A stretch of 64,000 bases of DNA, from positions 134,136 through 198,135 of the forward strand of contig JAGOAO010000001.1 of NCBI GenBank assembly GCA_017983845.1, written 5' to 3'. Of the stretch, positions 44,266-54,137 are shown one piece after another; position 1 is the stretch's first letter, and the number at the start of each line of letters is the position of its first letter. The position numbers and the translations under genes were made by a program. Source of the stretch: Sediminibacterium sp. (GTDB lineage Bacteria; Bacteroidota; Bacteroidia; Chitinophagales; Chitinophagaceae). The notes under the pieces are model-generated. The model was given only the letters and a program-made list of their open reading frames with translations. It made no database searches and had not been told where the DNA came from.

Positions 44266-45591
44266 TTATTTTTTCATTTTCAAATGATCGACAATGTAAT
44301 TGCCTACTTTTTGCCCCATTGCTGTACTAGTAATACAAGAATTATGGTAATGGATTCCGCCATAAAAACGTGCCCAATTGTTTTCGTCTGCTGCGTGTCT
44401 AAAAGATTTAAAACTTCTGTTTTCAATGCCGAATTCCAATTCGGTAGAATCCGTATAAGCTAAATTATCGCCATATACACTCGTCAAAGCTTCTGCTGCT
44501 GCAGATGAAATAGTGGAGTGCCCGCAGGTATATTCAGGAAATGCAGGGCTTTGTAAAAGTGGTCTCCAATTTGGATCGAAGTATTTATTGATTACTGTTT
44601 CTGGACGAACTGTCTTGTAAGTATATTTTGCATCCCATGAATTTATAAATGCATCAAAAAGTGCAATCGCGGTTTTTGCATAGGCATAGACTGCTGTATT
44701 AAAATCTTTTTTTGCAGTTTTATTCGCAATACCAACAATGCTCATCCAATGTCCTGGAGGTGAAAACTTTTTCGTACTAAACATCGCATGACCAGTTACA
44801 TTCACTTTAAATGGATTGTCATCCCAAAAATTGGCAATATGCTTTTGCTCTTCGGTCAGGCTATCTCCAGCATTCTTTACCATCATCACATTTTTATAGT
44901 ATTCGCTGTTTTTATCTGTAACGGTGAAAGTTGGGGGTGGCGCAGGTCTAAACTGGCTAGCACTGTCCAATACCATGGATCTAATTTCAGCCCAATGTGG
45001 TTCAGCAGCAGAGCCATACATTGGAGGAGTAGGCACCCAACGACCAGGGGAATCCTTTACAGTATACCTTTCGGCACTTCTTGTTTGTGCATAATTGTCT
45101 TTTTTACTCCATGAAATAATTGCATCACTAACTTCTTTGGCATAAGCTTCAGAAGCTTCCACCATTTTACTTGACATGCCATTTTGCTTTACCAAATTCC
45201 TTAAGCTATCTGAATAGTCTTCTAGACTGCCTTCAGGAAAAGTAACCGCCTGACCCACTGTAGTATATGCCACTAAAGCTGCATAAGGGAAATCTATATT
45301 GGCAGTATCTTTAGGAACAGGAATAATTTCAAGCCCCTTTAGCTGACCTGCCAAACTTTGGTATTCAGATGGCGCGCCTGCGGCAACAACCTCGTAACCT
45401 GCAATAGCAGCATAAGCATAATTTCTTGAAGCCACAATTGGACTAAAATTGTTGCCCATTACTACCTGATTTAATTCATGTACTGTATACGCATATAAGT
45501 CTGGATTGGAAGTGATTTTTTTATAGTCATTAGATTGTGTGCAAGCAAGCATTGTCATTGCAAGTAGCAAGACTGCAAATAATTTATTCAT
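44266..45591 (-). CDS. vanadium-haloperoxidase/PAP2-like lipoprotein
   Basis: A 441-residue lipoprotein: MNKLFAVLLLAMTMLACTQS has its lipobox Cys at 17. The frame is open 30 codons upstream, but the signal fixes the ATG at 45589-45591. The helical body carries the phosphate/vanadate-pocket motifs of the acid phosphatase/vanadium haloperoxidase superfamily in order: KTVRPETVI (Lys, Arg), FPEYTCGHSTISSAAAE (Gly-His-Ser) and ARFYGGIHYHNSC (Arg ... His). In many relatives the second motif is PSGHS; here it is TCGHS. Bacteroidota members of this group are mostly uncharacterised; whether it halogenates or dephosphorylates cannot be decided. Confidence 0.85.
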   Translation of the reverse strand: MNKLFAVLLLAMTMLACTQSNDYKKITSNPDLYAYTVHELNQVVMGNNFSPIVASRNYAYAAIAGYEVVAAGAPSEYQSLAGQLKGLEIIPVPKDTANIDFPYAALVAYTTVGQAVTFPEGSLEDYSDSLRNLVKQNGMSSKMVEASEAYAKEVSDAIISWSKKDNYAQTRSAERYTVKDSPGRWVPTPPMYGSAAEPHWAEIRSMVLDSASQFRPAPPPTFTVTDKNSEYYKNVMMVKNAGDSLTEEQKHIANFWDDNPFKVNVTGHAMFSTKKFSPPGHWMSIVGIANKTAKKDFNTAVYAYAKTAIALFDAFINSWDAKYTYKTVRPETVINKYFDPNWRPLLQSPAFPEYTCGHSTISSAAAEALTSVYGDNLAYTDSTELEFGIENRSFKSFRHAADENNWARFYGGIHYHNSCITSTAMGQKVGNYIVDHLKMKK

Positions 45592-45633
45592 TGAATTCAA
45601 TTGAAAAGTAAAAAAGTAAGTAATAAATAATAA

Positions 45634-45687
45634 GACATGTGCATTAATAGCGCATGTCGGGTATAGGTCATGCAATTGCATAGCCTA
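45634..45687. repeat. two adjacent inverted repeats upstream of the haloperoxidase-like gene
   Basis: GACATGTGC (45634-45642) pairs with GCGCATGTC (45650-45658) with one mismatch. Nine bases on, GGTCATGCAATTGCATAGCC (45667-45686) centres on the perfect 12-bp palindrome ATGCAATTGCAT. They lie between two same-strand genes and could be operators or a weak terminator; neither has a T-tract. Confidence 0.4.
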
Positions 45688-45703
45688 ATTTATTAAGCAA
45701 AAA

Positions 45704-46267
45704 TTAAACGATTGCTTTTGGAGGAGGCCCTTGTATCGTTAAATAATTGCTTATTAAACGCGCACTGTAACGATAACCAGTCGTCACATTCGCCGAATTT
45801 GCTGGGCTTAAATGCCAGCTATTATTTTGTTCAATGTAATCAAAGCTTAAAAACTTTGTCATTGATTTTCCTAAAGGCATCGACTTTTTATCTGCACCAT
45901 TGTTGGAAAGGTCTTGGGCTAATTTATAAAAATCTTCTCTTGCATTTTTAATATGCAAACGATCTTGGTTCGGAATCACTTTAAGTTCAAGGCTATCATT
46001 GAAAATTCTTCTTTGTACATATTGGTATACCATGCCCATAATGACAATCTCCCCATCCACTCTTTCGAATTGCGGGTTGTTAGCATAATATGGGAGATTG
46101 ATCGGCGTCTTAATTACGACCAAAGAAGATTCGTCATACTCGTTTTCTTCAATCAATTGTACCAATTGATTGGTTGCTTTTTGGTCAAAGTAATTCGAAA
46201 CCAATCGGTATCCGAATCCGTTAAAAAGCAAAATGCCCAAAAATAATATGGCGCCTATTTTTTTCAA
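45704..46267 (-). CDS. membrane-anchored protein of unknown function
   Basis: A 187-residue protein with one N-terminal hydrophobic segment (KKIGAILFLGILLFNGFGYRL) acting as signal anchor. A predicted extracytoplasmic domain follows (LVQLIEENEYDESSLVVIKT, GEIVIMGMVYQYVQRRIFND), and it ends PPPKAIV. I recognise no family. The start appears to be a TTG (46265-46267), because no ATG precedes the hydrophobic segment and the reading fits perfectly from there. It is 112 bp upstream of the haloperoxidase-like gene and divergent from the GyrI-like gene. Confidence 0.65.
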   Translation of the reverse strand: MKKIGAILFLGILLFNGFGYRLVSNYFDQKATNQLVQLIEENEYDESSLVVIKTPINLPYYANNPQFERVDGEIVIMGMVYQYVQRRIFNDSLELKVIPNQDRLHIKNAREDFYKLAQDLSNNGADKKSMPLGKSMTKFLSFDYIEQNNSWHLSPANSANVTTGYRYSARLISNYLTIQGPPPKAIV

Positions 46268-46354
46268 TAACCTAAATTAAACATTTTTATTAAAATTGAG
46301 CGATTACAGAGGGTAGATTTTTTGTATTTTCACTTCCTTAAATCCTTTGATCCT

Positions 46355-47254
46355 ATGCGCAAAATAGCACTGTCCATTTTAGCAACCCTAGTTTTAAGCC
46401 TTGTGGCAATCTATTTGATCATACCCAGTCAAATCATCATCAAGGGTGCTCAGATGGTTTATCAGCCTACAACAAGCGTAAATAGAGGGATAATGCAGAC
46501 TTCAAAATGGGCAGAGTGGATGCCGAATGACATTGAACTTACTGCAAAGAGCAGTCTTGTAGCGACGATCGAGGCGAAATTGAACCAAGACGGCATTCAA
46601 GTTCCCGTATTGTTCTCTGTCATGAATGGAGAAGGCAAAAACGCCCTAATTGGTTTTGAAACCAACATGGACAATAGCCATTGGTCTCCAATTACAAAAA
46701 TTCAATATTATATTTTTGCAAAAAAAATTCAACACAAATTAGACCGTGCTTTATCTGCCGCGTGCAGTTATTACAATTATAGCAAGGGTATTTATGGATT
46801 TGATATTGTAGAAACAGTCGTAAAAGATTCTAGCTATATCGCAATTGATCAAACCTTAGCTGATACCCCTTCTATTGACAGAGTATATCAAATGGTGCAT
46901 CAATTAGAGCAGTATATTATTCAAAAAAATGGCAGGGCTAAAGGTGCCCCAATGGTAAATATAACAAGAGTGGATGAAGGAGCTGTCTATACACAAGTAG
47001 CAACCCCTCTTGAAAGAGACATTCAAGTCGAAGGAGCTTTTACGATAAAAAAAATGGTGTTAGGTAATTTACTTTCTGTAACCGTGCAAGGGGACCAAGC
47101 AAAAGTCAATCAGGCTTTAGAAGCAACAAAACAATATATCAACGACAAACAAAAGTCATCCCCTGCTATTCCATTTGTGATTTATAACACCAATAGATTA
47201 TCTGAAAAAGACCCAAGTAAATGGCAGTCAACAATCAATTACCCCATCTATTAA
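46355..47254 (+). CDS. membrane-anchored protein with C-terminal GyrI-like effector-binding domain
   Basis: A 299-residue protein starting MRKIALSILATLVLSLVAIYLIIPSQ (signal anchor). A middle SRPBCC-like region of about 110 residues follows, then a GyrI-like small-molecule-binding domain from about 190. In that domain VNITRVDEGAVYTQVATPL opens, and PFVIYNTNRLSEKDPSKWQ with the final TINYPIY closes. In transcription factors such domains bind drugs; a membrane-bound form with no DNA-binding part must do something else. The frame opens at a TTG (46322), but the ATG at 46355 is directly before the signal anchor. Confidence 0.75.
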   Translation: MRKIALSILATLVLSLVAIYLIIPSQIIIKGAQMVYQPTTSVNRGIMQTSKWAEWMPNDIELTAKSSLVATIEAKLNQDGIQVPVLFSVMNGEGKNALIGFETNMDNSHWSPITKIQYYIFAKKIQHKLDRALSAACSYYNYSKGIYGFDIVETVVKDSSYIAIDQTLADTPSIDRVYQMVHQLEQYIIQKNGRAKGAPMVNITRVDEGAVYTQVATPLERDIQVEGAFTIKKMVLGNLLSVTVQGDQAKVNQALEATKQYINDKQKSSPAIPFVIYNTNRLSEKDPSKWQSTINYPIY

Positions 47255-47293
47255 ACCTAGATTGACGAGTCGACTCTTTCATTTGTAAGCAGT

Positions 47294-50200
47294 TTAGTTT
47301 TTAAAGGAAATGATTCTTAAGCTATCGGAATTCATCCCCAATACATATGCTTGTTGTTGATTCAATTGAATAGACGCAATTTTTCTTACCTGCCCTTTAA
47401 TACTTAAACCATTCAAGGGTGCTGGTTTGAATTCTTGTTTTCCAGTATTGATTAAAAGTGTGCCATAGTCTGCATCATACCTGCCCATTTGTACATTGTT
47501 GTCGTAGAAATTACCCATCATTAAAATGTCAGGCCACTTGTCTCCATTGGCATCAAGCGTAACAGCCGCTTTGTATGCGGTGATTTGGGCCTCCCAAGGC
47601 AATACTTTGGCCGTGAATTGCCCCTTGCCATCATTGATGAATAATGTATTTGCAAAATGATACGCACGCACCACACTGGAAGACTTTAATTTTTCCTTTG
47701 TAAAAATGTCATACAAATTTGCTTTCGCAAAGTCTTCCGCATATAAGAATGATTTTTTAATTTTAGGAATCTGTCTTTGAATTTCATCTTTATTGGCAAA
47801 TGGAATTTCCTTGCCTTGCAAATAAAAAGTGATGATTTGTTCAAACTTCCCATTGTCATCAAAATCATTGTAATACATACTGATTGGCTCTTTCTCAGTC
47901 GCTTTTAATCTTGTATTTAACCCTAGATTGCCCGCTATAAAATCCATGTCACCATCTAAATCGATGTCAATAGGCAGCGTGAAATTCCACCATCCTGGCA
48001 AATTTGTAACAGTCACTTTCTTCCATTTTTTCGCAGATGGATATAAAACATCTATACCGCCCCATTGATGCGTTAATAAAATTTCTAATTTGCCATCTTT
48101 GTCGATATCTATTTCTGTTGCATTTGTAATGAATCCAATACCTAACAAATCGGGTGCAACACTTGCTGTAACGTCTTTAAAATGTCCGTCGCCCGTATTG
48201 TACAATAAATAACTATCAGTTGGGGCGCCATAATCCATCGCAGTAACCCTACTCGTAATCAAAAGGTCAATAGCTCCGTCTTGATTGAAGTCTCTAGCAA
48301 TCATGGATGAGCTTTGATTGTAAACAGGGATTGCATCTTTTAATACACTGAACTGACCACTTGCACTATTTAAGTAAACTCTTGGCATCATGTGCTTGTC
48401 TTTTCCAAAATATTCATTTCCGCCGGAGCCTACAATAATGTCTTGAAGTCCATCTTTATTCACATCTACCATCACAGAATAAACATCTTCATAATTGCTA
48501 TCTACTCTAAATGCTTCTTGTTTAGAAAGTATAAACTTGCCGTTAGATTGTTGTTGGTATAGTGCCGCGCTGAACCCTCTAGCGCCACCAATAAAAATAT
48601 CTTCTAATCCATCTTTGTTGATATCCCCCACTGACAAAGCTGGACCTTCCGTTGAATTCATCTGAGGGATTAATTGCTCCCTGTTAAATTCTTGGAAAAT
48701 ATTTTCTTGATGCTTAAAACGAATGCCTGAATTAGCTGTAAGGTCTATCGCTTGCTTGGTTGTCTGTGGCCAATGCTGGTTGATTAAATTATAATCAAAC
48801 TTTGGCAAGCCAATTTGATAGGAATAAACCAATTCTTTTTTCTTAAAATCTTTCGGGTTAATTTTTTGACTTGTATTATCTGGCCATACCAAGTATGCTG
48901 AATCTACTATTGCGCCTTTTAATCCAATGGATAATGGAACTTCCATGCTTGACAAAAATCCTTTAACAGGAAACTTTTCATAGGTTCTGATTTCGCCTGG
49001 TGTAAATAAAACCAATTTCGCTCCAATGGCGTTGATGTTTTTAGCGGCCCCTTTCAATGAAACCGATACAGCATGCGCTGCGGTATCTTGATTCGTTTTG
49101 TTTTCGTAAATAAAGGATTTGTCATTCACATTATTGACCACCAAATCTAAATCACCATCATTATCAAAGTCTGCGTAAGCAGCACCATTTGAATAAGAAG
49201 ATGGATTGTTTACAATCGCCTTTTCTTTGTCATCGAATGACAAGCCTTTTTTATTTAAAAAGAACTGGTTCGGTATTTTGATTTCAGGGAAACGATCTAT
49301 GAGCGCCATATCCTTTTCTCCCATTTTATTATCCCTAATTTTTTCCTGAATTTCCTGATTGGACACGTAGTTCACATAATCCATATCATTCATTCGCTTT
49401 GGTATGCCATTGGCAATAAAAATATCCTTATAACCATCATTGTCAAAATCCATTAAGAGTGTTGCCCATGACCAATCAGTTGCAAACATTCCTGAATACA
49501 TTCCTACTTCACTAAACTTACCGTTGCGTCGATTCCATTGCAAATTATTACGCGTAAACTGATAGTCGTATCCTACCGAAATTTTATATTGAAAGATATC
49601 GTAATCATCCTCACCTAGAGACCTTTTTAAAATATAAGGATCCTTTGGCAACATATCCATAGAGACAATCTCAGGAAACCCGTCGTTGTTTAAATCTGCA
49701 GCGTCAACCCCCATGGAGTATTGACTGGTATGCATGAGTCTTTCTTTTTGCTCGTCTTTGAAGCTGCCGTTTTTTTGATTAATGTATAGATAATCATTTT
49801 CATGAAAATCGTTACCAGCATAAATGTCTACCCATCCATCTAAATTAATATCACTCATCACCACGCCTAAACCATAACTAATTGCCGTGCTATTGATTTT
49901 GGAAGCCTTGGTTACATCTTCAAAATGGCCATTGTTATTGGCAAAAATACGATCACCAGATAGTGGATCAAATGTACCCATGAAACTTGTTCTGGGTGCA
50001 AAAGTGCCATTCTGATGTACCGAATGGTTCAATAAGAATACATCTAAATCGCCGTCCTGATCGTAATCAAAGAAACTTGCTTGCGTACTAAAGCCAGAAA
50101 AATCTAAACCATACTCAGCAGCTGCTTCTTTGTATGTAGGAATTCCATTTTCAATTGTTTGACAAACCAATAGTTGGTTCTTTGATACAAACTTTTCAAA

Positions 50201-50629
50201 ATTTCCTAGTCTACAAATATAAATGTCCAATAGTCCATCGTTATTGATATCCACTACAGACACCCCTGTATTCCATGCGCTATCCTGAGGAATCTGGGCC
50301 TGCTTGCTCACTTCTTCGAATTGCAACTTGCCCTTATTTAAATACAACTGATTATCGCCCTCATTGGAAGCAAAAAAGATATCCGCCTTTCCATCATTAT
50401 TAAAATCCCCCGTTGCGACTCCTGCTCCATTGTAATAATACATATAATGAAACATATTGAATTGCTCATTGGGATGCAATTTGTTTTCAAATTGAATACC
50501 TGTCTTTTCCGCTGTTAAAGCTTCAAACAAAGGTGCTTCCTTGGTTGACTTATTGCATGCAAGCAATATTGTACCCGATGCCAAAATGGACAGGATCAGC
50601 TTGATGCTATTGGTATATTTGAACAACAT
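47294..50629 (-). CDS. FG-GAP/VCBS repeat and ASPIC/UnbV lipoprotein (CRTAC1-like), paralogue 2
   Basis: A very large (1111-residue) lipoprotein; IKLILSILASGTILLACNKS supplies the lipobox Cys. Many repeats carry the calcium-loop consensus D-x-[ND]-x-D-G-x-x-D, for example GDFNNDGKADIFF, VDINNDGLLDIYI and SDINLDGWVDIYAGND, which build one or two beta-propellers. Between the repeat blocks at about 540-640 is an ASPIC/UnbV module (GAKLVLFTPGEIRTYEKFPV, GFLSS, YLVWPDN). Such proteins sit on the cell surface of Bacteroidota and often lie with susCD, but the exact role is unknown. It is 4 bp after its paralogue and is surely co-transcribed. Confidence 0.88.
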   Translation of the reverse strand: MLFKYTNSIKLILSILASGTILLACNKSTKEAPLFEALTAEKTGIQFENKLHPNEQFNMFHYMYYYNGAGVATGDFNNDGKADIFFASNEGDNQLYLNKGKLQFEEVSKQAQIPQDSAWNTGVSVVDINNDGLLDIYICRLGNFEKFVSKNQLLVCQTIENGIPTYKEAAAEYGLDFSGFSTQASFFDYDQDGDLDVFLLNHSVHQNGTFAPRTSFMGTFDPLSGDRIFANNNGHFEDVTKASKINSTAISYGLGVVMSDINLDGWVDIYAGNDFHENDYLYINQKNGSFKDEQKERLMHTSQYSMGVDAADLNNDGFPEIVSMDMLPKDPYILKRSLGEDDYDIFQYKISVGYDYQFTRNNLQWNRRNGKFSEVGMYSGMFATDWSWATLLMDFDNDGYKDIFIANGIPKRMNDMDYVNYVSNQEIQEKIRDNKMGEKDMALIDRFPEIKIPNQFFLNKKGLSFDDKEKAIVNNPSSYSNGAAYADFDNDGDLDLVVNNVNDKSFIYENKTNQDTAAHAVSVSLKGAAKNINAIGAKLVLFTPGEIRTYEKFPVKGFLSSMEVPLSIGLKGAIVDSAYLVWPDNTSQKINPKDFKKKELVYSYQIGLPKFDYNLINQHWPQTTKQAIDLTANSGIRFKHQENIFQEFNREQLIPQMNSTEGPALSVGDINKDGLEDIFIGGARGFSAALYQQQSNGKFILSKQEAFRVDSNYEDVYSVMVDVNKDGLQDIIVGSGGNEYFGKDKHMMPRVYLNSASGQFSVLKDAIPVYNQSSSMIARDFNQDGAIDLLITSRVTAMDYGAPTDSYLLYNTGDGHFKDVTASVAPDLLGIGFITNATEIDIDKDGKLEILLTHQWGGIDVLYPSAKKWKKVTVTNLPGWWNFTLPIDIDLDGDMDFIAGNLGLNTRLKATEKEPISMYYNDFDDNGKFEQIITFYLQGKEIPFANKDEIQRQIPKIKKSFLYAEDFAKANLYDIFTKEKLKSSSVVRAYHFANTLFINDGKGQFTAKVLPWEAQITAYKAAVTLDANGDKWPDILMMGNFYDNNVQMGRYDADYGTLLINTGKQEFKPAPLNGLSIKGQVRKIASIQLNQQQAYVLGMNSDSLRIISFKN

Positions 50630-50633
50630 AAGT

Positions 50634-53600
50634 TTATTTTAATTTCATGAATACCGGAACCTGATTGTTTCTAATAAACAAGATCCTTTTTTGAGTAGCC
50701 TGTTGAAACAATACCATATCCCTCACTTGGCCTGTAATAGCCAAGCCAGTTTGCTTATCCTCTACCACTTCAAGTACTCTTTTTCCTTTATTGATTAAGA
50801 CCAGTCCATAGTTGGCGTCTAAACGACCAAACTGAGGAAGAAATCCAAATTGATTGCCGCCCATGACTAAATCTGTTTTCCCATCTGCATTCACATCTGT
50901 ACTTACCATGGCGTTTAAAGAAGAAAATTGAACTTCGTTTGGTAAACGTTGAATGTCAAACTGACCATTCCCTTTGCCCCATGCAATGATTGAACTGGTA
51001 TAGTTGTACAATTTCATGGTTGCTTTTTCGATTAACTCTTTTTTAAACAATTCTTGGAATGCTTTTTTCGCATAGATTTCGTAATTCAGGTTTTCTTTTT
51101 TGAGTAATGGGATTTGCTCTTGCATCTCCCCTTTTAAAAACACAGGCACATCTCTGCCATTGATTGTTCTTGTTAAAATTTTATCGATACTTTCATTCCC
51201 ATCAAAATCATTGATCCATAATTTAACTGGTGCAGCTGGGTTGGGTTTTAAATATCCATTCTCCCCCATATTGCCCATGATTAAATCCTGGAATCCATCT
51301 CCATCTATATCAGCCATCTGAATCGTCTGCCACCAACCAAACATGTCTTTTAAATTAGACGCCTGCTCTACCATCTTCCCTTTGCTAAAAGCATATACCA
51401 TTGGATACATATATTCACCTACCACTACTAAACTTGGTTTACCCTGCTTGTTTACATTCCCCCAAACTGCACTGGTTACCATACCTAGTTTTGTAAAATC
51501 TGGTGCCACTGTAGAAGTGACGTCTTTGAATAGACCAAATCCATTGTTCTGATACAATGCACTTGCTGGCGTCACGCCATACTTTAAAGGCGTATTTCGA
51601 GCACCCACAAATACATCTAGGTCTCCATCCGAATCGTAATCCAATGGCACTATTACGCCTGTATTGTACTCGAATACAGGAAATGCATTGGCACTATATG
51701 CAAAATTGGCTTTGCCGTCATTTAAGAACAGTCTATGATTTAATTCTCCTCTTGTAGACAAGCGGTTATTACCCCCAGATCCCACCAATAAATCCATATC
51801 TCCATCTTTATCCGCATCCAAGAAAACAGCAGCAACATCTTCATAAGATTCAAATGCCTTAAATGAAGCCTGCGGCTTTGGATTAAAGTCCCCATTGCTA
51901 GTTTGCAGGTAGATTTGACTTCCCTTATTATTAGCCCCCCCAATAAATAAGTCAGCTAATCCATCTCCGTTGATGTCTGCAGTCGCTGCTTTAGGTCCTT
52001 CTTGAGACAGGATTCTTGGAATAATTCTTTCTGCATAAAAGTCCACATGATCATCCTCTGTATGTTTTTCGAAATTGGCTTTTACCTCCTCAAACAAAGG
52101 CGCAACTTTTTCTTGTACCACTACAAAAGGCTTTACAATTTGCTTTGCTTGTTCAATCGCATATACGGTGTCTAGCTTTTGTACTTTTAAAATACTTTGT
52201 GTTAGGTTCGGCCAAATCACTTGGATCGAATCAATTTTTTTAAATTGCCCTAAACCGAATATTTGCTTGTAGTCCACAGAAGACTGAAACCCTCTCGCTG
52301 GGATGACTTCCTTACTTAAAATCTGTCCCTGCACAAATACATTGATTTTCGCACCCACCGCATTCACATTCTGCGGCAAGCCTTTTAATTTGAATCCAAT
52401 GTATCCGTTTTTATTTTTCTCTCTACTTTTATTTTTAAACACAAAACTTGGCATGTTGTTATTGTTCACTACCATATCCAAATCCCCATCATTGTCTAGA
52501 TCGCCGTATGCTGCGCCATTTGAAAAACTTGGTATATCCAATCCCCAGTCCTTCCCCATGTCCTTAAAAGTTAAATCACCATTGTTCCTAAACATTTTAT
52601 TGGGAATGGGCTGACTGCTCATTTTTTCAATGATGCTACTGATTTCGTCTTTCTTGCCTGATAAGACCATTTTTTGAATCATGGTATTCGCAAAGAAATC
52701 AATAAAGTCTTGATTGGTTAGATCTCGATAAATGCCATTGCTTACATAAATATCATTGTACCCATCATTGTCCGCATCAAAAATCATTTCCCCCCAACTC
52801 CAATCACTTGCTTCCACGCCTGAAAAACGAGCTACTTCTTTATACTTGCCATTCTTGTTGTTTAACTGCAATGCATTATGCATGAACTGATGATAAAAAC
52901 CACTCGCTACTTTTAAACGATAAATATCAATATTGTCAAATGAACTAGTTGTCTTTAATCTAAAGTCATTGTCGGGCAACATTTCTGTAGTAAAAATATC
53001 AGGATAACCATCATTATTAACATCGGCCATGTCGGTACCCATGGAAGCGATACTATTGTGCTCGGTATAATTTTCAATCTCGTCTTTGAATGTGCCGTTT
53101 TTTTGATTGATGTATAAGTAATCTCTTTCAAAAAAATCATTCGATACATAGACGTCTGGCCAAGCATCTCCATTCACGTCTCCAATAGTTACTCCTAATC
53201 CAAAACTAATTAAAGTGCCATGTATTCCTGCTTCTGCAGAAACTTCCTTAAACTTACCCCCTTCGTTTTTATATAAATGATCGCCACCGCCTTTTAAGAA
53301 ATCGGCCACATCTGAATTTTCAGCTCTTATATCTCGCGCATTGGCATAGTTCAAAGTGTTTACAGGAATAGGACTATTGTTGACCATGAAACAATCTAAA
53401 TCACCATCCATGTCGTAATCAAAGAAAGAAGCATGTGTGGTATAGCCATTGTTCGCTAAGCCATAAGCTTCTGCACTATCCGTAAATGTTAGATCATGGT
53501 TATTGATGAACAATTGATTTTTGCGCAGGTCTTCCTGCATCATATGCCCTGCATTGGCTACATAAATATCTAACCAACCATCGTTATTGATATCCACCAT

Positions 53601-53939
53601 CGTTACTCCTGTACTCCATTGTTCTTTTTTGGGAAACCCTGCTTTATCAGAAATATCCTCGAATTTAAAATCACCTTTATTGAGGAATAATTTATTTGCG
53701 CCTTGATTGGCTGTAAAAAATACATCCGCTAACCCGTCATTATTGATATCACCAATACCTACACCGCCCCCGTTGTAAAAATTACGGTACTTAAAAATAT
53801 TATTGTCTTTTTCGTCTGTCACCGTATTGGTGAATTGGATCCCACTATTTTCTACTTGTTCAAAAAGCTGACCATCTTTTGACTTTGTACAAGCCATAAA
53901 AATAAAAGGAACGAAAAGTAGGAAGCATATTTTTTGCAT
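50634..53939 (-). CDS. FG-GAP/VCBS repeat and ASPIC/UnbV lipoprotein (CRTAC1-like), paralogue 1
   Basis: A 1101-residue lipoprotein with the same layout as the next gene: signal MQKICFLLFVPFIFMACTKS, FG-GAP repeats (IGDINNDGLADVFFTANQ, VDINNDGWLDIYVANAG, FDYDMDGDLDCFMV), a central ASPIC/UnbV module (GAKINVFVQGQILSKEVIPA; RGFQSS) and a second repeat block. The two clearly come from a tandem duplication and have diverged widely. The frame is open through the hairpin array to 54077, but those residues are not signal-like; the ATG at 53937-53939 gives a good lipoprotein signal and is the start. It is downstream of susC-susD, from which the hairpin array separates it. Confidence 0.88.
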   Translation of the reverse strand: MQKICFLLFVPFIFMACTKSKDGQLFEQVENSGIQFTNTVTDEKDNNIFKYRNFYNGGGVGIGDINNDGLADVFFTANQGANKLFLNKGDFKFEDISDKAGFPKKEQWSTGVTMVDINNDGWLDIYVANAGHMMQEDLRKNQLFINNHDLTFTDSAEAYGLANNGYTTHASFFDYDMDGDLDCFMVNNSPIPVNTLNYANARDIRAENSDVADFLKGGGDHLYKNEGGKFKEVSAEAGIHGTLISFGLGVTIGDVNGDAWPDVYVSNDFFERDYLYINQKNGTFKDEIENYTEHNSIASMGTDMADVNNDGYPDIFTTEMLPDNDFRLKTTSSFDNIDIYRLKVASGFYHQFMHNALQLNNKNGKYKEVARFSGVEASDWSWGEMIFDADNDGYNDIYVSNGIYRDLTNQDFIDFFANTMIQKMVLSGKKDEISSIIEKMSSQPIPNKMFRNNGDLTFKDMGKDWGLDIPSFSNGAAYGDLDNDGDLDMVVNNNNMPSFVFKNKSREKNKNGYIGFKLKGLPQNVNAVGAKINVFVQGQILSKEVIPARGFQSSVDYKQIFGLGQFKKIDSIQVIWPNLTQSILKVQKLDTVYAIEQAKQIVKPFVVVQEKVAPLFEEVKANFEKHTEDDHVDFYAERIIPRILSQEGPKAATADINGDGLADLFIGGANNKGSQIYLQTSNGDFNPKPQASFKAFESYEDVAAVFLDADKDGDMDLLVGSGGNNRLSTRGELNHRLFLNDGKANFAYSANAFPVFEYNTGVIVPLDYDSDGDLDVFVGARNTPLKYGVTPASALYQNNGFGLFKDVTSTVAPDFTKLGMVTSAVWGNVNKQGKPSLVVVGEYMYPMVYAFSKGKMVEQASNLKDMFGWWQTIQMADIDGDGFQDLIMGNMGENGYLKPNPAAPVKLWINDFDGNESIDKILTRTINGRDVPVFLKGEMQEQIPLLKKENLNYEIYAKKAFQELFKKELIEKATMKLYNYTSSIIAWGKGNGQFDIQRLPNEVQFSSLNAMVSTDVNADGKTDLVMGGNQFGFLPQFGRLDANYGLVLINKGKRVLEVVEDKQTGLAITGQVRDMVLFQQATQKRILFIRNNQVPVFMKLK

Positions 53940-53973
53940 AAAATCGGGTTCTTGTAGTAAGTCATAAAAATAC

Positions 53974-53999
53974 AAAAAGGCCGTGGTAAACCACGGCCT
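53974..53999 (-). terminator. terminator A of the hairpin array
   Basis: Read on the minus strand: AGGCCGTGG, loop TTTA, CCACGGCCT, then TTTT; 9-bp perfect stem. It lies 35 bp before the start of the first FG-GAP gene. Confidence 0.8.
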
Positions 54000-54056
54000 A
54001 AAATCATAATAGTTGTTTCCGGGGAGGTTTATATTTTTTAAAACCTTCCTAGAAAC

Positions 54057-54082
54057 AAAAAGGCCGTGGTAAACCACGGCCT
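54057..54082 (-). terminator. terminator B of the hairpin array
   Basis: Sequence identical to terminator A, including the preceding ACTATTATGATTTT, 83 bp upstream in the array. Confidence 0.8.
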
Positions 54083-54137
54083 AAAATCATAATAGTTTGT
54101 TGTCAGGAGCTTTAAATTCTATAAAGCTCCTGACAAC

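Noticed and set aside
53940-54077. Upstream extension of the first FG-GAP lipoprotein by 46 codons
   Set aside because: It would read through two terminator hairpins and bury the lipoprotein signal; the ATG at 53939 gives a proper signal peptide.
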